Of a stretch of DNA of 64,000 nt, positions 36,239-45,884 are shown one piece after another. Made by a program: the position numbers and the translations under genes. The notes beneath the pieces were generated by a model. That model did not search any database. It saw only the letters and a list, made by a program, of their open reading frames with translations, and was not told the DNA's origin. The stretch's first letter is position 1. Each line of letters starts with the position of its first letter. Origin of the DNA: Anaerolineaceae bacterium (lineage in GTDB: Bacteria > Chloroflexota > Anaerolineae > Aggregatilineales > Phototrophicaceae); assembly GCA_020634165.1 (NCBI GenBank), contig JACKCF010000001.1:682001-746000 (forward strand), given 5' to 3'.

Positions 36239-36601
36239 CTATGGCAAGTATTGCCGTATTTGGTCGGCAAACGTATCAATATCAATGGGTTTGCTGATGT
36301 AACCATCGCAACCGGCATTAAGGAAGTTCTCCTTGTCGCCCTGCATGGCGTTCGCCGTCAGTGCCACAATCGGCACATCGGAAATATTCGGCAGTTGGCG
36401 AATATGTTGTGTCGCTGTCACGCCGTCCATTTCCGGCATACTGATGTCCATCAGGATCAGGTCCGGTGGATTGCTGCGAGCCATTTCAATCCCAATGATG
36501 GCATTCTCCGCCTCATGGACCTCAAAGCCCTCGGCCAGCAGAACGCGGCTCACCAGAACACGATTATTAAAGTCATCTTCGATATAAAGCACCCGCGCCA
36601 T
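36239..36601 (-). CDS. Single-domain response regulator (CheY/DivK-like)
   Basis: A 120-residue receiver: MARVLYIEDD acidic pocket, D52 in LILMDISMPEMDG, switch in IVALTANAM, K104 in YISKPID. The DivK-like core motif and lack of an output domain suggest it signals by docking to other proteins. GAGGAG about ten bases before the ATG gives a strong ribosome site. It is the first gene on the minus strand after the divergent cyclophilin gene, so the promoter for the whole downstream signalling series probably lies in 36602-36900. Confidence 0.92.
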   Translation of the reverse strand: MARVLYIEDDFNNRVLVSRVLLAEGFEVHEAENAIIGIEMARSNPPDLILMDISMPEMDGVTATQHIRQLPNISDVPIVALTANAMQGDKENFLNAGCDGYISKPIDIDTFADQIRQYLP

Positions 36602-36651
36602 AGGTTTTATCTCCTCAAACGGGAACTATGCGCTTAACACAGTTAATCCAT

Positions 36652-36714
36652 GCTCCGCATCACGGAGCAGCAACATTCATTAGAGAACGTTCGATTGATT
36701 ATTAGGACAATCGA
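36652..36714 (-). promoter_or_regulatory. Cluster of inverted repeats upstream of the receiver operon
   Basis: The hairpin GCTCCG-CATCA-CGGAGC, the palindrome GAACGTTC and the arms TCGATTG/CAATCGA (10-bp spacer) lie 50-115 bp upstream of the first receiver gene, suitable for operators or a structured leader. Confidence 0.4.
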
Positions 36715-36857
36715 TCTTCCCTATTCATTATGAAGGAATTAAGGCATCGTTTGCGTTAAGACTTTGTCACAACGCTCATTATTTTGGGCGATATTTGTCA
36801 TAGATAATAATACCGCCATTTTTGCCAGCATTGCTTGCTGGTTAACCGCATATTTTC

Positions 36858-36889
36858 TGCTATCCTGATAGCCAGAGCGGCCTATCAGG
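36858..36889 (+). promoter_or_regulatory. Extended -10 and overlapping hairpin for cyclophilin
   Basis: TGCTATCCT (36858-36866) fits an extended -10. From 36864 CCTGATAGCC can pair with GGCCTATCAGG (one bulge), a dyad around the probable transcription start. Confidence 0.4.
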
Positions 36890-36923
36890 CCATCTAAACT
36901 TTAATTGAACAAGGAGTTCATAC

Positions 36924-37412
36924 ATGCCAAAAAAATACAGCGCCTATCCTGACATGGTGATTGACCCCTCTAAGAAATATGTTGCCCGCATGGAAACAGA
37001 TCGCGGCACGATAAATATCGACCTGTTCGCAGATCGCGCGCCCAAGACTGTTAATAACTTCGTTTTCCTGGCCCGCGAAGGCTTTTACGATGGGCTGGTA
37101 TTCCATCGGGTGATTGAAGATTTCATGATCCAGGGCGGGTGCCCCAATGGTGATGGTCGCGGTGGCCCTGGCTATACCTGGCCTGATGAAGCGTCTGCGC
37201 TCGCTATCAAGCACGAACGCGGTTCACTCAGCATGGCCAACGCAGGCCGCAATACCAACGGCAGCCAGTTCTTCATCACCCACATCGTGACTGACTGGCT
37301 TAATGGCAAACATGCTGTCTTCGGCAAGGTCCAGACCGCAGAAGATCAGGCCGTTGTCGATAGCATCGACCAGCTTGACCAGATCAAATCAGTCGAAATT
37401 ATCGAATCCTAA
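36924..37412 (+). CDS. Peptidyl-prolyl cis-trans isomerase, cyclophilin type
   Basis: A 162-residue cyclophilin without signal peptide, so cytoplasmic. Active-site motifs: FHRVIEDFMIQGG (catalytic Arg, Phe and Gln), GSLSMANAGRNTNGSQFFI, and LNGKHAVFGKV with the substrate-pocket His. It speeds rotation of Xaa-Pro bonds in protein folding. AAGGAG is eight bases before the ATG; an intrinsic terminator follows at once, so it is monocistronic. It is divergent from the signalling operon, and shares only the regulatory region with it. Confidence 0.93.
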   Translation: MPKKYSAYPDMVIDPSKKYVARMETDRGTINIDLFADRAPKTVNNFVFLAREGFYDGLVFHRVIEDFMIQGGCPNGDGRGGPGYTWPDEASALAIKHERGSLSMANAGRNTNGSQFFITHIVTDWLNGKHAVFGKVQTAEDQAVVDSIDQLDQIKSVEIIES

Positions 37413-37437
37413 CGAGCAGGTTCCACACGGAGCATTG

Positions 37438-37468
37438 AAAAAGGACATGCCCAGGCATGTCCTTTTTT
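37438..37468 (+). terminator. Intrinsic terminator of cyclophilin
   Basis: AAAAGGACATGCC and GGCATGTCCTTTTTT form a strong stem, closing 26-50 bp after the stop and ending in a run of six T. Confidence 0.85.
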
Positions 37469-37484
37469 CGTAACGTGAACAGGC

Positions 37485-37490
37485 TATAAT
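37485..37490 (+). promoter_or_regulatory. Candidate -10 element for the small hypothetical gene
   Basis: GGCTATAAT places a perfect TATAAT 31 bp before the ATG at 37522; the -35 region overlaps the preceding terminator. Confidence 0.45.
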
Positions 37491-37521
37491 CGATCATCAT
37501 CTGTCTACCCATCGACCGACT

Positions 37522-37962
37522 ATGTCTTTCTACAAGAAAAGCCTGCCAGACCCAACCTACAAAGCCATACAGACGCCCCTGGGTGTGTTCTACGGGCGCG
37601 ATGCCGTCTTGATTGATACCGTCTTTTATGATCCTCAGGATGGGGGTTTGCTGCGGCTCAAAGGCCAGCTAGATGGGGCATCTGTCACGCACAATCCGCA
37701 AAAGCTGGAGACAATCTCATTTGAACTGACATTTCATGACGTACAGGCATTTACCGTCACTCAGGTCGATACCTACGGCTACGGTGGCGGATCAGTCAGC
37801 AGCTTTGACCAGGTTTTTCATTCACGCTGGCGTTATGATCTGATGAATCGGCACTCAACCACCATCACCGGACGCCACACCCATTATCACCTGCGGACGT
37901 ATGATGACGTCTACGACATCCTGTGCGAATCGTTTGATCTGGTGCTGGATTTACCGGAATAG
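37522..37962 (+). CDS. Small hypothetical cytoplasmic protein
   Basis: A 146-residue protein I do not recognise. No signal peptide or membrane segment. It has mixed alpha/beta character with several His and Tyr (FHDVQAFTVTQVDTYGYGGG; RHTHYHLRTYDD), and an acidic end. The N-terminal half resembles an isolated beta-barrel or lipocalin-like strand pattern only vaguely, so no function is proposed. It has its own -10 element (37485) and converges on the kinase gene at 38027, leaving 64 bp between. The start is the first ATG of the frame. Confidence 0.65.
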   Translation: MSFYKKSLPDPTYKAIQTPLGVFYGRDAVLIDTVFYDPQDGGLLRLKGQLDGASVTHNPQKLETISFELTFHDVQAFTVTQVDTYGYGGGSVSSFDQVFHSRWRYDLMNRHSTTITGRHTHYHLRTYDDVYDILCESFDLVLDLPE

Positions 37963-38026
37963 CTCAGGTTTTGAATGCGCGACGAGCGTTAACAGCATTC
38001 AGATTTGATTTTCTCAATCCACACTT

Positions 38027-41000
38027 TTAATCAATCGGTTCGCTGATCTGGGCGACGGGCAGCGTAAAGCTAAAGATGCCACCACCGCCAGGGTTATCAC
38101 TGATCCAGATGCGCCCGCCTTGTGCCTGTACCGCCAATTTGCAGAAGGTCAGGCCCAGGCCCACTCCACGACGCTTGCCGTGCTGCCCCTCAATCTGGAC
38201 GAACTGATCGAACAGGCGGTCTTTGTAGTTATCCGGCACACCCGGCCCCTGATCGATAATATCCACCTGTAGCTGCTTATCGTAGCTTTGGGTCGCCCGC
38301 AAAATGATCGTCGCATTCTCCGGACTGTGTTTGAGAGCATTGTCCATCAGATTCATGATGATGCGCTCAGTCTTCTCACCATCGATGAGCAGTAACGGTA
38401 ATTCGTCCATGTATTCAGTTTTAATGGTGATGTTCAGTTCGGTCGCTAGCGGTGCCAGTTGGGTTCGCACCTTATCAACCAGATCGGGCAGATGCGCGAT
38501 TTCCGGTTCTAGGTCGAGCGTACCGCTTTCCATCTTGGCGATGTCCAGCAGCGAATCCACGCGCAGCAGTACAGTGCGAATCGCACGTTCACTGGCGTCA
38601 ACAGCACGCTCAAGGATGTGGCGATGCTTGCTCTCTTCTGGGATCAATTCCTGGAACAGACGCAGGCTGGCCGTAACAGCCGTTAGCGGGCTGCGTAAAT
38701 CATGGACGATCATGCGTGAGAACATCTGCCGCGCCCGTACCAGTTCGTATTCTTCCGTTTTGTTGTAGTAAACCAGCAGGGCAGCCACCACCCGCCGCTG
38801 ATCATTCCGCACCGGAATCACCTGCCGCTGGATGTGCTTTACACCCTCATCCAGTTCCAGCGTATAGCCGTGCGAGTCATACTTTTGCCAGATAGCCGGA
38901 TCGTTCAGGCGGCCAAGTAGGTTCTCAATCTCACGGCGGCTGGTGAAGCCCAGGCGCGTCAGAACGCTGCCATCGCCTTCACTGATGCTGGCCGTAATTG
39001 GCTGCTGAACCAGATAGTGGCTTTCCAGTCCCAACAGATCAATACGTGGGTTCGCCTGAATGACGGTGCCATCTGCACCCAGCAGCAAGATGCCTTCTTC
39101 CATCGCATTCAGGATGACGGCCATATTGTCACGGGCTTGCCGCACCCGCTCGAAGAGCTGCGTATTTTCAATCGCGATGATGCCCTGATGTGCCACTTGC
39201 TGCAAAAAGCCGCTGTCATCCTGGCTAAAGCACCCGACTTCTTCACTTTCCAGTACGATCAGGCCGACGCAGGCGTCTGCCCGCCAGATTGGCACCAGCA
39301 AAATCGAACGGGTGGTTGGCAGCAGCGGCGCACAATCTTCGACTTCGTGCGTATCGTCGCACTGCACGACGATGCCTTCCTGAATGACCTGTCCGACCAT
39401 GCCTTCGCGCAAAATCGCCACACTGCTGAAGAGGTCTTGCGGGTATCCATACTGCGCCGGAACATACAGCATGCCATTATCATTTTGCATGATGATGGCC
39501 CCGTGAGGTGCGCGGGTCACCGTAATGACGTAGTTGAGGATCGTCTCAAAGACGCGGTCGGCATTCTTGAACGATGCGGTCAGCATCTGGCCCAATTCCG
39601 CCAGAATGCTCAACTGCTGAACGCGCATTTCTAGCGCGTGATCGGTCTGCGTGAAGGTGGTTGCGTTGTGTAGTGCCTGCGTGACCTGTGTCGCATAAGC
39701 CTGCAAAAGGTCCAACTGCTCATAAGCGAATAGCTGTGGCTCTTCAAAGTAGAGCGCCAGTACGCCGATCTGCTGGTCCCGCATCCATAGCGGGAGTTCA
39801 ATCAGCGATTGCAGATTGCTAGCTTCCAGCTTTCTCCGCAGGTCGGGAGTTGCTGCCCCCGGGGACGTAACAGTGACGGCTTCGCGTGCTGTCGGATGGT
39901 GTGGCTTCGTTTGCAGTGGCGGCACAGTCAACGGATCAAGCCCACGTTGCTCTACCAGCATCAAGCCCACTTCTGGGCTGAGTTGGTAAAGCGCGACGGC
40001 GGCAGCATCGGCAATCAACGGCGCCGATGTCACCACTGTCTCAATCACTTCCGTGTAAGACAGACTGTGCGTCAGTGTGGTTGTGATCATATTCAGCTTG
40101 GCCAGCCGTTCTGCACGGTGTACCTGCTGACGATAGAGCAGGGCATTATCAATCGCGATAGCGGCTGTGTTGGTCATGGTCTGTAGCAGGTCGATATCTT
40201 CCCGCCGGAACCGCCTGCCTGTATGTGATTGTACGACCAGCGCCCCAAGCACATGGTCATGCGCCTGTAACGGAATGCCTAGCCAACCACTGAGGTTCGT
40301 GCTGCGGCTGTTCCCGTTGTCGTCAAGATATGCTTCCAGATGATCCTGCAAGACCAGCGCTTGATTCGTCGCGATCACGCGCTGGATCAGACCGGCATCA
40401 TGGGGGAGTGGATCATCCATCTGGCGCGGAATCTCAACGTCATTTTTGACAATGAGTGGGTAGCCGATATTGCCAAGCTCGTCCAGTAGGGCCACCGTGA
40501 AATCTTTGATATGCAGCATCCGGCTGACTTCCTGATGGGTCAGTTCGAGCAGCTCATTCAGGTTGAGGTTGCCGCGCATGGCATCCGTCATGGCAACCAT
40601 GATATTCTTCTCGCTCAACTGACGCCGCAGCTTCTGCTGGATCAGGCTGAGGCTGTAGAGGCCAAAGATAATCAGCGCCGCGCCGACAATCGTCACCGTA
40701 AACAGCATCAGTGATGTCTGGCTGCGAGCGACCACACTGCCTACGAACGAAAACGGAATCGGCATCAAAATCAGCGTGACGATTGTCAGGCCGTTGGTAC
40801 GCATGACGCGCTCGCCCACATAAATCACAAAATGCGTCTGGATGGCCAGCGTCGCCAGATAAATCGCCACATAGAGCAATGCGAAAATCGCCATTTGCAG
40901 CCCATGACGTTCAAAATCCGCGCCGATTGGCAGTTGCCCATCCAGCAGCAAATAAGCCCGTCCCGCGACATAGAACGACAGCGTCTGCTGGGCGACGAGC

Positions 41001-41350
41001 AAAATCAAGGCATAGAGTCGGTCAATCGGTTGTTGGTATTGACGCGAGCGGACGACTTCAATCAGTGCGCCCAGGCCGCTGCCCAATGCAATCGCGACAG
41101 TCATAATCGGGAAAGCATTGGCAGGGGTAGAAAGAAAGGCCATGATGCCAATCGCATGGCCGACACTGAGCTTGCCATTGTGCAGTGGGATGCTGAGTGC
41201 CACAGCCAGGGCCATCAGGAGGCCATAAACCACCCATTCTAGCAAATAGTCAGCGGCAGCCACCGTAATGGAAAGAGAATTGCCCACGATAACTACCAGC
41301 GTCAGGGCGGCCATCGTAAAGACAGTAATGAGGGCAATGCGATGTTTCAT
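38027..41350 (-). CDS. Membrane histidine kinase with three GAF and one PAS module
   Basis: An 1,107-residue protein. About seven hydrophobic segments occupy the first 215 residues. Cytoplasmic modules: GAF (about 245-400; GWLGIPLQAHDHVLGALVV), GAF (415-560; LIELPLWMRDQQIGVLAL), GAF (575-730; ILLVPIWRADACVGLIVLE), PAS (about 740-870), HisKA with H883 in SRMIVHDLRSPL, and HATPase_c with NLMDNALKHSPENA, DQGPGVP and GVGLGLTFCKLA. The H-box reads HDLRSP rather than HELRTP. There is no receiver, so it needs a separate one; the two lone receivers at 35702 and 36239 are obvious candidates. Probably transcribed with, or right after, the similar kinase upstream (89-bp gap). Confidence 0.9.
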   Translation of the reverse strand: MKHRIALITVFTMAALTLVVIVGNSLSITVAAADYLLEWVVYGLLMALAVALSIPLHNGKLSVGHAIGIMAFLSTPANAFPIMTVAIALGSGLGALIEVVRSRQYQQPIDRLYALILLVAQQTLSFYVAGRAYLLLDGQLPIGADFERHGLQMAIFALLYVAIYLATLAIQTHFVIYVGERVMRTNGLTIVTLILMPIPFSFVGSVVARSQTSLMLFTVTIVGAALIIFGLYSLSLIQQKLRRQLSEKNIMVAMTDAMRGNLNLNELLELTHQEVSRMLHIKDFTVALLDELGNIGYPLIVKNDVEIPRQMDDPLPHDAGLIQRVIATNQALVLQDHLEAYLDDNGNSRSTNLSGWLGIPLQAHDHVLGALVVQSHTGRRFRREDIDLLQTMTNTAAIAIDNALLYRQQVHRAERLAKLNMITTTLTHSLSYTEVIETVVTSAPLIADAAAVALYQLSPEVGLMLVEQRGLDPLTVPPLQTKPHHPTAREAVTVTSPGAATPDLRRKLEASNLQSLIELPLWMRDQQIGVLALYFEEPQLFAYEQLDLLQAYATQVTQALHNATTFTQTDHALEMRVQQLSILAELGQMLTASFKNADRVFETILNYVITVTRAPHGAIIMQNDNGMLYVPAQYGYPQDLFSSVAILREGMVGQVIQEGIVVQCDDTHEVEDCAPLLPTTRSILLVPIWRADACVGLIVLESEEVGCFSQDDSGFLQQVAHQGIIAIENTQLFERVRQARDNMAVILNAMEEGILLLGADGTVIQANPRIDLLGLESHYLVQQPITASISEGDGSVLTRLGFTSRREIENLLGRLNDPAIWQKYDSHGYTLELDEGVKHIQRQVIPVRNDQRRVVAALLVYYNKTEEYELVRARQMFSRMIVHDLRSPLTAVTASLRLFQELIPEESKHRHILERAVDASERAIRTVLLRVDSLLDIAKMESGTLDLEPEIAHLPDLVDKVRTQLAPLATELNITIKTEYMDELPLLLIDGEKTERIIMNLMDNALKHSPENATIILRATQSYDKQLQVDIIDQGPGVPDNYKDRLFDQFVQIEGQHGKRRGVGLGLTFCKLAVQAQGGRIWISDNPGGGGIFSFTLPVAQISEPID

Positions 41351-41439
41351 GCGATGATCTCAGTATGTGAGCTTGATGACTGGGCCAGCCTATTACAGCG
41401 GGTGTACCCAGTCTAAGGATCGGCAGATAGCACGCGCGC

Positions 41440-44400
41440 CTATGAGGTGGATTTGGCAATCGGCAGTGTAAAGACGAAATTGGCACCCGACAGGGGACCC
41501 TCGTCCGCGATCCAGATGCGACCGCCATGCGCTTCTATTGCGAGCTTGCAGAAGTGCAGGCCCAGGCCGCTGCCTTTATCACCCTGATATGGCTTTTGCG
41601 TCGTTATTTGCTCGTACTGCTCAAAGACACGTTCCCGCATTTCTACAGGAATGCCGGGTCCCGTGTCATTGACGAACAGCCGGACCATATCCCGATCTTC
41701 GTCAGAGCGGTACGCCCCTACCATTATACGCCCACCACTGGGTGTGAACTTATAAGCATTTTGTAGCAGATTGATAAAAACGCGCCGGATCAGGTCATTA
41801 TCGACCTTCAGGAAGGGCAAATCTGGCTCTAGCTGGGTTTCAATCGTCAGATTAGCTTCGCTCAGGGAAGTCGCAAGCGCGTCGCTGGCCTGTTCAAGAA
41901 TATACTCCGCAGGCAGGTCTTGCAGATCAAGCGGTAGTTCGCCTTTGCCCATCCGCTCGATGTCACGCATGCTGTCGACCAGATGCAGCAGTTGGTTGGC
42001 GCTCTCCAGGCTGACCTGGATCGACGGTACCAGGTTCTCATCAACGGAGTCGCCTTCGGCTTCCAGCAGGGCCAGTACCATATACATACTGCTGATGATC
42101 GAACTCAATGGGCTGCGCAGGTCATGAATGACCATACTCTGGACTTTTTGCCGATAGAGTTCCAATTCCTTTTCTTCCGTCTGGTCGCGCAAAGTAACCA
42201 GACGTGCAACCAGATTGCTGTTATTCTCGCCTGTAATCGGCGTGTGCGTCTCTTTGATGTAAAGCGTATGACCATCGCGCCGTGTGATGGCATATTCGCG
42301 ATCCTGGTTATCGGCGGCGGATGCCCGGTATAGCCCACTGATTTTGTCTACATAGGCATTGGCCGCTACCGGATCATCAGGATACATATTGTTCGCCAGC
42401 ACCTCAGCGAAGGATTCTCGGTATTCTGTATCGACGCTTAGGCCGATGAGCTGTTCCGCTGCCGCATTCGCCGCCTGGACAATGCCTGCTCGGTCCAGCA
42501 GCGCCAGTCCATCACGGCTGGCACGCAAAATTGTGCCCATCTGGTCATTCTGGCTCTTGAGCGTTTCACTCAGATAAATGATCTCCAGATGGCGGCTGAC
42601 TTGCTGTGACAATAGTTCAACGGTATTCCGTAGCTCGGTATCAAAGTCCTTCACCTCAGCGAAGGTGATGCACAGCACTTCCTTAATGGTGTTGCGGCGG
42701 ATAATCGGCATGACTACCGCGCTCTTGTGATGGACATGGCTCAACATATCATCGGACTGGTAAATGGCATTCGTTCCGATATCCGTGATGTAAAGCACCA
42801 TCTGTTCACTGATGGCCTTCATGATGAGGGCTTCAGGAAGATGCGGCTCGCTTTCGCGGGCATTCTCAGCGCCCTCGCGTACGAAGCCAGTCACCTGGAT
42901 CAGTGACGCCGGATGTTCATCGTAAAAGTAGAGTGCGCTTTCATAACCATCCAGCACAATCAGCGATTCGCGCGTAATCACGCGGATAATCTCGTTCTGG
43001 TTTAAGGTCTCGACAGCACTCAGGGTCATGTCACGCAGACGCTGTAACATCGTAACCTGCTGCTGCCGTTCATCGAGCATGCTGGAATTGGTAATACTGA
43101 TAGCGGCATGTGTTGCCAGGTTCTTCAAAAAGCCAGCCTGCTCGGTGCTGAACGCATTCGGCTTCAGGCTCTGGACTTGCAGCACACCGATGTTCTTACC
43201 GCCATATTGCAGCGGCACAGCCAGCGATGAGCGATAGACGAGCGTCGCTAAGGGGTCATCTTCGCCAGATGTCGCGCCTTCTTCGGCTTGCAGGTCATTG
43301 TGTAGCCGATCCTGCCCCTCTTGCACAACCTCCGCCAGGACCGGATTTGCATTCAACGCATACAACTCTTGCCGCTGAGTAAAGCGGTCGTTGATGATCT
43401 CGTGAACCGTCGATTGCAGTTCGGTGCCGTGCTGTAACAAACCAACGACGCTTTTGCTGGCTTGTGTCGCGCTCATAGCGGCTTCCAGCACATTGCGCAG
43501 AATGATGTCCTTGTCCAGCGATTGCGCAATCTGAATGGCGATGCCTTCCAGTGCTGCCAGTTGCCCCAGGCGCTGGACCAGTTCTTCTTCAATTTCGTTG
43601 TAACGCCGCGCATTAAATAGCTGGAAGGAAATCTGGTTTGTCGCCATTTCCAGCAGGCGCACATCATTTGGCGATAACGTTCGTGGCTCATCGGAGCGCA
43701 TTTGCAGGATGCCGATGACTTCCTGATTAATAATGAGTGGGGCGGCGAAGCGCACCACATCCCCAACCTGTTCCATCAGTTCGCGCATGGCATCGGATAG
43801 ATTCGGATCATCCGATTGCCATGTATAGACGAAGAACCGTAGGCTATCGAGCGACTTCTCAAATTCAGGAATGCGCGTCAGTTCACGGTAACTGCGTGTC
43901 ACATGTCGCTGGCTGACGTCTGACGTCAGCAGGAAGCCTTCTGCCTTATTTACCTGCTTCAGCGCGATATCAATCTTGGTGAAGGCAAACAGTTCTTCCA
44001 GAATTTCGTTGATGCGCAGGACGATCTGTTCAAGTTCCAATTGAGCCGATGACGACCGTGACAGTTCTACCAACTGTGCCTGCTCGGATGCGTACAGTTC
44101 GAGCGCACGTAATAGCTCGGCATTATCCAGCGCCGCCGTGACCTGATTGGCCAGCATCTCCAACAGGCTGATCTCGCTCGCGGAATAATGACGCGGTGTA
44201 TCGTGGTAGACGTTCAAGCTGCCCAGGTGCGCCATCCCGGACTTCAGCGGCACACTCAATGTAGAAACAAACTGACTTCTTTTAGCAGCCGCCTGCACGT
44301 TCTCATTAAACTGGCTGATGTCTGAAATATTGATGATGCCATCTGTGGGTAGCTCGGTATTGGCGACCGTTTGCCAATCTGGGGGCACAATGCCCTCAGC

Positions 44401-45798
44401 GAAGCCCACCGCCGCGCTAACATTGGCCTGGGCATCATCGTCATAAACGAAAATAGCAGCTTTGTCTGTATTGGAGAGGTTCAGTGCGATTTCGCAGGCC
44501 GTTCGCAGCGATTCTGAACGGTCAATATTGAACATCACATCGTGCAAGGACGTGTTGATGAACGACATATGCTGTGCCATCTGCATCGTCTGCTGGTAGG
44601 TGATGGCATTGCGAATGGCGACGCTCGTCTGGGTACCAATCGTCTCAAACAGCAAAACGTCTTCTTCACTGTAAGCACGTGGATTACTTGAATGACCAAT
44701 AGCCATCACACCATACAGCGAATCACCTACAATGAGTGGCATACCCACGTAAGCAGCTAACTGATGCTCCGGTGGCGTGGGGTCGAGAGCAGGGAACCGA
44801 TGCTGATTAGACAGCGTGATATGCAGTGTTTTCTTCTGCTCTACCACCTGCCCGATATAACCCTTGTCGATTGCTTTGGTCCCCCACTCCTCATGCTCGC
44901 CATTTTTCATCACGAACTGGAAGGTCATCGTCTTATAATCGTTTTCCAGCGTCGCGACGTAAAAGACATCCAGCATAAAGACTGAACGGACATCCTGGTA
45001 AACGTGCAGCAGCATATCATCAACCATCATATCGTCGTTGATATTCTTGCTGATGCGATTCAGAATCGTTAGCTCATCCTGATGGCGGGTAATGGTCGTC
45101 GGCGGGGCAAAATCTACCGTTGAACCTGTCCTGAAGAATTGGTAAGTCGCCAGCGCCAGTAAGCCAATCAGAATCAGCACACCACCTGCCGACCATGCCA
45201 GGGCAATCGCTACGCTACCGATGGTGAATACCGCCACTTCGATCCAGTAGCCAGGTCGCGCCAGGACCCGATTAGGGTTGTCATCCGCAACCAGCACCAT
45301 CCCGACAATTTGCGCCAGAATGTAGCCCACAAATACAGCAATAACAGCAATACCGATGGCCGTAATATCCGCAAAGTTAATCGGCGTTGTGACGTTAGCC
45401 AGCAGCAGAATACCGAAGATCGCTAAAGCGCCTATACCGACAGCAGCCACCACATATACTGCGGACCACAACAGAGTAGGCACCTGCTGATCGGAACCCA
45501 CATGCGGTTTGTCGATAGCTGCTTGTAGCCCCGTACCAATGAGGACGCCAGCGAGCAATACCAGTAGGCCACCGGCAATATGGCTGCCTAAAACCATTAT
45601 GGCGGCAATAGTAAAAATTAAAGATTCTTTTGTGGAACGTTTCCACATCAGGATGCTGGTAACAAAGGTGCCCATTCCCAGGGCAATGAGGGTTGATTGT
45701 TGACCCAGAACTTCAACTCCTGATGATAATGTGCCAAACAGAGCTAGCATCGTTATCAGTGCAAGTATTAAAGCGACTGGTCTGTTCTCTATGATCAC
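41440..45798 (-). CDS. Membrane histidine kinase with five GAF and one PAS module (1,452 aa)
   Basis: About seven to eight hydrophobic segments fill residues 5-215. Five GAF modules follow (about 235-395, 400-560, 565-735, 740-905, 915-1075), with cores such as YVGMPLIVGDSLYGVMAI and SLAVPLQYGGKNIGVLQVQ, then a PAS (about 1085-1205), HisKA with H1225 in SMVIHDLRSPLSS and HATPase_c with NLLQNAYKFTPSGG, NDTGPGIP and GSGLGLHFCKLA. No receiver is present. Its H-box and plan match the kinase at 38027, so the two probably arose by duplication. The start lies at the edge of the AT-rich divergent region, with an inverted repeat (45839-45884) near the expected promoter. Confidence 0.9.
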   Translation of the reverse strand: MIIENRPVALILALITMLALFGTLSSGVEVLGQQSTLIALGMGTFVTSILMWKRSTKESLIFTIAAIMVLGSHIAGGLLVLLAGVLIGTGLQAAIDKPHVGSDQQVPTLLWSAVYVVAAVGIGALAIFGILLLANVTTPINFADITAIGIAVIAVFVGYILAQIVGMVLVADDNPNRVLARPGYWIEVAVFTIGSVAIALAWSAGGVLILIGLLALATYQFFRTGSTVDFAPPTTITRHQDELTILNRISKNINDDMMVDDMLLHVYQDVRSVFMLDVFYVATLENDYKTMTFQFVMKNGEHEEWGTKAIDKGYIGQVVEQKKTLHITLSNQHRFPALDPTPPEHQLAAYVGMPLIVGDSLYGVMAIGHSSNPRAYSEEDVLLFETIGTQTSVAIRNAITYQQTMQMAQHMSFINTSLHDVMFNIDRSESLRTACEIALNLSNTDKAAIFVYDDDAQANVSAAVGFAEGIVPPDWQTVANTELPTDGIINISDISQFNENVQAAAKRSQFVSTLSVPLKSGMAHLGSLNVYHDTPRHYSASEISLLEMLANQVTAALDNAELLRALELYASEQAQLVELSRSSSAQLELEQIVLRINEILEELFAFTKIDIALKQVNKAEGFLLTSDVSQRHVTRSYRELTRIPEFEKSLDSLRFFVYTWQSDDPNLSDAMRELMEQVGDVVRFAAPLIINQEVIGILQMRSDEPRTLSPNDVRLLEMATNQISFQLFNARRYNEIEEELVQRLGQLAALEGIAIQIAQSLDKDIILRNVLEAAMSATQASKSVVGLLQHGTELQSTVHEIINDRFTQRQELYALNANPVLAEVVQEGQDRLHNDLQAEEGATSGEDDPLATLVYRSSLAVPLQYGGKNIGVLQVQSLKPNAFSTEQAGFLKNLATHAAISITNSSMLDERQQQVTMLQRLRDMTLSAVETLNQNEIIRVITRESLIVLDGYESALYFYDEHPASLIQVTGFVREGAENARESEPHLPEALIMKAISEQMVLYITDIGTNAIYQSDDMLSHVHHKSAVVMPIIRRNTIKEVLCITFAEVKDFDTELRNTVELLSQQVSRHLEIIYLSETLKSQNDQMGTILRASRDGLALLDRAGIVQAANAAAEQLIGLSVDTEYRESFAEVLANNMYPDDPVAANAYVDKISGLYRASAADNQDREYAITRRDGHTLYIKETHTPITGENNSNLVARLVTLRDQTEEKELELYRQKVQSMVIHDLRSPLSSIISSMYMVLALLEAEGDSVDENLVPSIQVSLESANQLLHLVDSMRDIERMGKGELPLDLQDLPAEYILEQASDALATSLSEANLTIETQLEPDLPFLKVDNDLIRRVFINLLQNAYKFTPSGGRIMVGAYRSDEDRDMVRLFVNDTGPGIPVEMRERVFEQYEQITTQKPYQGDKGSGLGLHFCKLAIEAHGGRIWIADEGPLSGANFVFTLPIAKSTS

Positions 45799-45838
45799 TT
45801 TATGCGCACACGCTGTGTATTTATTTTATCAATCAGAT

Positions 45839-45884
45839 TTTTTGTAGATAATTTGGCCGATTATTGCACAAAATTCTACAAAAA
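45839..45884 (-). promoter_or_regulatory. Spaced inverted repeat upstream of the kinase at 41440
   Basis: TTTTTGTAG (45839-45847) and CTACAAAAA (45876-45884) are perfect inverted arms 28 bp apart, 40-86 bp before the start codon; a third near-copy (CTACCAAAA) follows. Possible operator pair. Confidence 0.35.

Larger units (their letters stand above)
36602..36923. other. Divergent regulatory region with several inverted repeats
   Basis: Between the signalling series (minus) and cyclophilin (plus). It holds GCTCCG/CGGAGC (36652-36668), the 8-bp palindrome GAACGTTC (36685-36692), TCGATTG/CAATCGA (36691-36697 with 36708-36714), and a plus-strand promoter near 36858. No gene is seen. Confidence 0.5.
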
